Shown here piece after piece: positions 23,315-26,618 of a stretch of 26,618 nucleotides of DNA (position 1 is the first letter of the stretch; each line of letters begins with the position of its first letter). Origin of the DNA: Ruminococcus flavefaciens. GTDB taxonomy: Bacteria > Bacillota > Clostridia > Oscillospirales > Ruminococcaceae. The position numbers were made by a program, and so were the translations under genes. The notes beneath the pieces are model-generated. The model searched no databases, was not told where the DNA came from, and saw only the letters and a list, made by a program, of their open reading frames with translations. The stretch is taken from contig DBXO01000023.1 in assembly GCA_002309635.1 (NCBI GenBank), forward strand, positions 11,400 through 38,017. The letters run 5' to 3'.

Positions 23315-23321
23315 ATGAGAG

Positions 23322-23352
23322 ATGGCGTGATAAAACTCCTTTATCACGCCAT
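23322..23352 (+). terminator. Hairpin after dpaB
   Basis: ATGGCGTGATAAA and its complement, 13 perfect pairs with a 5-base loop. Only a short U-tract (TTTATAAG) follows on the plus strand, so termination may be incomplete, or the hairpin may shield the 3' end. Confidence 0.65.
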
Positions 23353-23375
23353 TTATAAGAATAAAAAAGAAAAAA

Positions 23376-23393
23376 TGTCCGCTTGCGCGGACA
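23376..23393 (-). terminator. Terminator of the DUF6056-like pair
   Basis: TGTCCGC/GCGGACA with a 4-base loop, followed on the minus strand by TTTTTTCTTTTTT. It lies 9 bases after the stop of the gene ending at 23403. Confidence 0.85.
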
Positions 23394-23402
23394 CGAGCAT
23401 TT

Positions 23403-24953
23403 TTAGCTCTCTTTTTCCATATAGTAGTCATATGTCATAGTCTCGACTTCAAGATATTTGTTATCTTCTGCATAGTCAAGCCCGTGATACATCAGTCTGT
23501 ACCTGACATAGAAGTTATTGCCGTTATGCCCGGTGCTTCCGAACAACCCATAAGAAAGATCATCTGATGTGTATTCGGTATAAGGCAGCATCATTATATT
23601 TATGCTCCTTTTTCCCGAATCAATCTGTTCTTTTATGTATTCATATCTAAGGTCGTCGAAGTATCTGTTGGACAGTGATACAAAGGATATCATAAATACC
23701 AGGGACAGGGTAACAAGTCCGACCGCTCTTTCAATAACGGCTGTGCTCCTTTCGGAACTGATAAACTTTATCGTAAAGCATACGAGCTCTCCGCAGAAAA
23801 GTACCCAGAATACATAATTAGCCATGAAACAGCGTGGAGTTACAGGTGATATAAAAATGAACGGCAGGGTCACAAGCAGTGAGCTTACAATATAAACGCA
23901 CAGACGTATCATGGTCTTCTTCTCAAGAAGCACATAGATCAGATAAACTACGGAAACAACATAAATGAACGAAAACGAGGTTTCCACCGCAACTGTCTTC
24001 ATAGCCGCATTAATAGGTCTGAGGTTTGAAAAACATGAGGTGAATACAGAATATCCTGCATATATCCAGCAAATGCTGAGTGTGAGCTTAAGATACTTCG
24101 GCTTTTTGTCCGAATAATTCTTTTTATAGTAAATTACCGAGAAGCAGAGGGAAATAAGCAAGGGAACTATCCAGTAATCCTTTGTATAGTGTACGGTGAC
24201 ATATGAGAACGCATTATGCAGCACGTCTGAAAATACGAACTTGAAAAGCCTGTCTCCCACCATGTCGGTATCGGTATAAATATCGGAATATATATTATTG
24301 CCGAACATGAGAACGCAGGCTGCTACCGAACCTGATAAATACATCAAGCAGTGCAGGAGGCACTTTTTCTTAAGCTTCAATACAACGAAAAAAGCGGTAA
24401 GAGCCAAGACTGCACTGTATATGGTGACATGCTCAATGCACAGACCTCCGATAAGTCCAAGAACAAGAAATAGCAAACAACTGTATTTTTTAGGCTGATA
24501 GTCTTCAAATATGCATTTGAATACAAAGAAAAGATAAAGCAGTATGATAACCATAGAAAAGATATAATTCGTAAATCCGCTTATCCATAAAAAAGTTTCT
24601 TTATAAGTTCGGCATGGTATTATAACTATCAAAGCAAGCGGAAGAAAGTATTTAAGTCTCTTCGGAGCCTTTTCAAAACCGATTATCTTACCCATAAGGA
24701 TGATAAAAGCTGTTATAGTCACAGAAACAAACACTATCCTGAACGGTATACTCCTTGTCAGCCATATTGTGACCTGATTTGAAAAAAGTCTGCCGTTAGC
24801 CTTTGCCCATGAAGCAAGCTGCGGGTCATCTACAGAGTAATACCACAGATAGTCGTCACCGTTCATAAATAATGAAAAAGCAGATATAACTGAGAATATT
24901 ACTATCAATAATATAGGATAAAACGCTTTATTTCCTGTGATTTTCTTTAGCAT
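23403..24953 (-). CDS. Polytopic membrane protein, DUF6056/GT-C-like, copy 1
   Basis: 516 residues with about 12 hydrophobic spans. After the first span comes LFMNGDDYLWYYSVDD and then ANGRLFSNQ. The paired Asp in the first outside loop and the 'NGR' motif are hallmarks of DUF6056-type proteins and of GT-C glycosyltransferases, which use lipid-linked sugars. A role in exporting or building a surface polysaccharide is likely but not shown. The soluble C-terminal tail (about 440-516) has IMMLPYTEYTSDDL, shared with copy 2. GAGGTGAT lies close before the ATG. It follows copy 2 by 48 bases, so they are a tandem duplicate in one operon. Its termination signal is good. The ~3.1-kb pair looks AT-richer than most of the window. 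Confidence 0.8.
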   Translation of the reverse strand: MLKKITGNKAFYPILLIVIFSVISAFSLFMNGDDYLWYYSVDDPQLASWAKANGRLFSNQVTIWLTRSIPFRIVFVSVTITAFIILMGKIIGFEKAPKRLKYFLPLALIVIIPCRTYKETFLWISGFTNYIFSMVIILLYLFFVFKCIFEDYQPKKYSCLLFLVLGLIGGLCIEHVTIYSAVLALTAFFVVLKLKKKCLLHCLMYLSGSVAACVLMFGNNIYSDIYTDTDMVGDRLFKFVFSDVLHNAFSYVTVHYTKDYWIVPLLISLCFSVIYYKKNYSDKKPKYLKLTLSICWIYAGYSVFTSCFSNLRPINAAMKTVAVETSFSFIYVVSVVYLIYVLLEKKTMIRLCVYIVSSLLVTLPFIFISPVTPRCFMANYVFWVLFCGELVCFTIKFISSERSTAVIERAVGLVTLSLVFMISFVSLSNRYFDDLRYEYIKEQIDSGKRSINIMMLPYTEYTSDDLSYGLFGSTGHNGNNFYVRYRLMYHGLDYAEDNKYLEVETMTYDYYMEKES

Positions 24954-25001
24954 ACGATCACCTCGTAATTATAAAAAAACTGCAATTGAAAGACACCCTG
25001 T

Positions 25002-26540
25002 TTATTCAAGAGCTTTGTATTCATTATAGTCAATAGCTTCGATCATACGATGTTTTCTGTTCATGAAGTCCTCATACGAGATACCATAATATTTCAATAT
25101 ATACTCACCATTGCTGACATCACCTTTCAGAACTCCGGAAAAAATAGTTTTTTCCCTGAGATCATCATAGGCATACTTTGGATATGGCAATAACATAATA
25201 TCAACGACCTTTGACTTTGATGCCATCTGCTCCTGTAAATAATCATACCTTGTATGATTATAAAGACAATTTGTGATATTCATATTTGCAAATAAAACAA
25301 GAATGCTGCATGACATACATATCAGTATTCTCTTATAAATACCCCAAACCGAGATTTTTACTCTTTTCATAGAAGCAAATAACACTTCAAGTGCAAATAA
25401 AATCCAAAACAGATACTCAATAAAAAAACATCTTGCAGTTACTGGCGATACAATTGCAAAAGGAATGGTAAGCGTAACGGAGCTGAACAAATATACCAAT
25501 GCACGTAAACGCTCATCAGACTTAAGATAAACAACAGTATTATATATCAAAGCACATATATACAAAAATGTAAATGCAAGCTCTATAGCTCTGATCTTCA
25601 TTGCAGAGCTGAGTACTGTAAGATCCTGAAAAACAGAGGTAAACATCAGATAAATAACAAAAAGCCAGCAGCAAGTAAGACATAGTCCTGCATACTTGAA
25701 TTTCTTAGCGTCTCTGTTTCTGTAATAAAATACAGTGAATACAACAGTAACAAGTATATGCAGTATCCAGAAATCCTTGCAGAAATGAGGAAGTACATAA
25801 CGCAGGACCTGCATAAAAGAATCAGCTATAGATAATTCAAAGCCTCTTGCACCGAGTTCATCTGTTTCAACAGCAATAGTATGATATACACCGTGTGAAA
25901 ACATTAATACCGCACCTGTGATTGCTCCTATCAAAAAACAGAAATGATGCAGAAAAAGCTTCTTTTTTCTTACATAAGTCGCAGTTACAGCAAAAATACA
26001 GAACATAATATTATATATAGTTAGATGCTCTACACAGAGGCAGCCGAAAAAACCAATGAAAAGGAACAAAAAAGAAGTGTAAATCTTTGGCTTATTATCG
26101 GAAAAAATATGCTTAAAAGAAAAAAGTATATATATCAATGTAAAGATAAATGCAAAACAATAATTGTTAAAGCCCGATATCCACCTAAAAATTTCTGTGT
26201 AGATCTTAGAAGGGATAAGCTGTATCAGAACAAATACAGAAAGCAAAGATACGGGAACAGGAATGTACTGTTTCCTAACAAGCCTTTCAATCAGTAAAAC
26301 AAGGCCCGTGAAAACAGCTATATAAAAAACAGAATAGACAGGAAGACACTGTACCGAATATCTGGTAATAAAATTGGTAAGATATCGTCCGTTGGGCGAA
26401 GCATATGAACTCAGTCTGTCATCTGAAAAAGCGTAAAACCAAATATAATCATCGCAGCACATAAAAAGGGTGAAACCGGATATAACAATAAAAATTATAA
26501 CCAATATATAGCAGAAATTTTCTTTTATAAGCTTTTTCAT
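25002..26540 (-). CDS. Polytopic membrane protein, DUF6056/GT-C-like, copy 2
   Basis: 512 residues from the ATG at 26540, chosen because GGGAGG lies 8 bases upstream; an in-frame ATG at 26603 would place its first codons inside a terminator-like hairpin. Topology and motifs match copy 1: FMCCDDYIWFYAFSDD, then SPNGRYLTNFITRY, then MLLPYPKYAYDDL in the tail, showing a tandem duplication. The substrate is unknown. It is the upstream gene of the pair. It looks more AT-rich than copy 1, which may mean a different history or faster drift. The leader carries a hairpin with a U-run only 21 bases before the ATG, leaving no room for a separate promoter. Confidence 0.8.
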   Translation of the reverse strand: MKKLIKENFCYILVIIFIVISGFTLFMCCDDYIWFYAFSDDRLSSYASPNGRYLTNFITRYSVQCLPVYSVFYIAVFTGLVLLIERLVRKQYIPVPVSLLSVFVLIQLIPSKIYTEIFRWISGFNNYCFAFIFTLIYILFSFKHIFSDNKPKIYTSFLFLFIGFFGCLCVEHLTIYNIMFCIFAVTATYVRKKKLFLHHFCFLIGAITGAVLMFSHGVYHTIAVETDELGARGFELSIADSFMQVLRYVLPHFCKDFWILHILVTVVFTVFYYRNRDAKKFKYAGLCLTCCWLFVIYLMFTSVFQDLTVLSSAMKIRAIELAFTFLYICALIYNTVVYLKSDERLRALVYLFSSVTLTIPFAIVSPVTARCFFIEYLFWILFALEVLFASMKRVKISVWGIYKRILICMSCSILVLFANMNITNCLYNHTRYDYLQEQMASKSKVVDIMLLPYPKYAYDDLREKTIFSGVLKGDVSNGEYILKYYGISYEDFMNRKHRMIEAIDYNEYKALE

Positions 26541-26560
26541 ATATATACCTCCCGAAATAA

Positions 26561-26591
26561 CAAAAAAGCCTATCTTGAATAGATAGGCTTT
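26561..26591 (-). terminator. Terminator-like hairpin just upstream of copy 2
   Basis: AAAGCCTATCT and its complement form 11 pairs with a 5-base loop, followed on the minus strand by TTTTTTG. It either ends a gene beyond the right edge or acts as an attenuator for the DUF6056-like pair. Confidence 0.75.
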
Positions 26592-26618
26592 CAATGTCGG
26601 CACTGATTTAGTTTCCCG

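Overview
The window looks like a chromosomal segment of a Gram-positive Clostridia bacterium, most likely a Ruminococcus-like member of the Oscillospiraceae. Reasons: strong AGGAGG-type ribosome sites, TTGACA-17-TATAAT promoters, a secreted Thr-rich-linker protein with carbohydrate-binding-type repeats, several Thr-rich lipoproteins, and a dipicolinate synthase pair (spoVFA/spoVFB), which implies an endospore-forming lineage. The genus is inferred, not proven. There is no rRNA, tRNA, CRISPR array, phage or transposase. Nearly all the DNA is housekeeping and surface genes in short transcription units.

Layout. 1-2352 (-): N-terminal 784 residues of a secreted protein with five ~145-residue NPCBM-like repeats and the start of a Thr-rich linker; it runs off the left edge. 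2561-7633 (-): purL (one-chain FGAM synthase) and mtaB (tRNA methylthiotransferase). 7905-8135 (+): an HPr-like protein without the phosphorylatable histidine loop. 8213-9553 (-): a two-lipoprotein operon, one protein resembling a thermolysin-type propeptide (FTP+PepSY) and one with a Thr-rich linker and a BECR-nuclease-like C-terminus. 9686-10456 (-): a degenerate receiver/GGDEF-like protein. 10721-13014 (-): serC-serA for serine synthesis. 13208-16615 (-): LCP-like protein, TatD, PP2C phosphatase and a double GNAT protein. 16616-17088: 473 bases with no gene but several palindromes and repeats. 17089-17784 (-): a YpsA/SLOG-type protein. 17922-19058 (+): alanine racemase. 19217-20354 (+): a SecDF-P1-head-like lipoprotein, one base upstream of a TatD-linked radical SAM enzyme. 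20481-21712 (+): a 43-residue membrane peptide and ilvE. 21868-23314 (+): dpaA and dpaB. 23403-26540 (-): two tandem paralogous polytopic membrane proteins of DUF6056/GT-C type, more AT-rich than the rest.

How the genes fit together. The window combines amino-acid metabolism (serine, branched-chain amino acids, D-alanine), purine synthesis, tRNA modification, envelope functions (LCP-like protein, racemase, GT-C-like proteins, four exported proteins) and sporulation. Transcription-unit borders are unusually readable. Most have a consensus promoter and a hairpin terminator, and two terminator stem sequences are each used twice. The least conventional parts are the lipoprotein operon at 8.2-9.6 kb, the lipoprotein/radical SAM couple at 19.2-20.4 kb, the palindrome-rich gap at 16.6-17.1 kb with an outward promoter antisense to its neighbour, and the hairpins placed directly before two start codons. 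I see no clear-cut new defence or mobile system.
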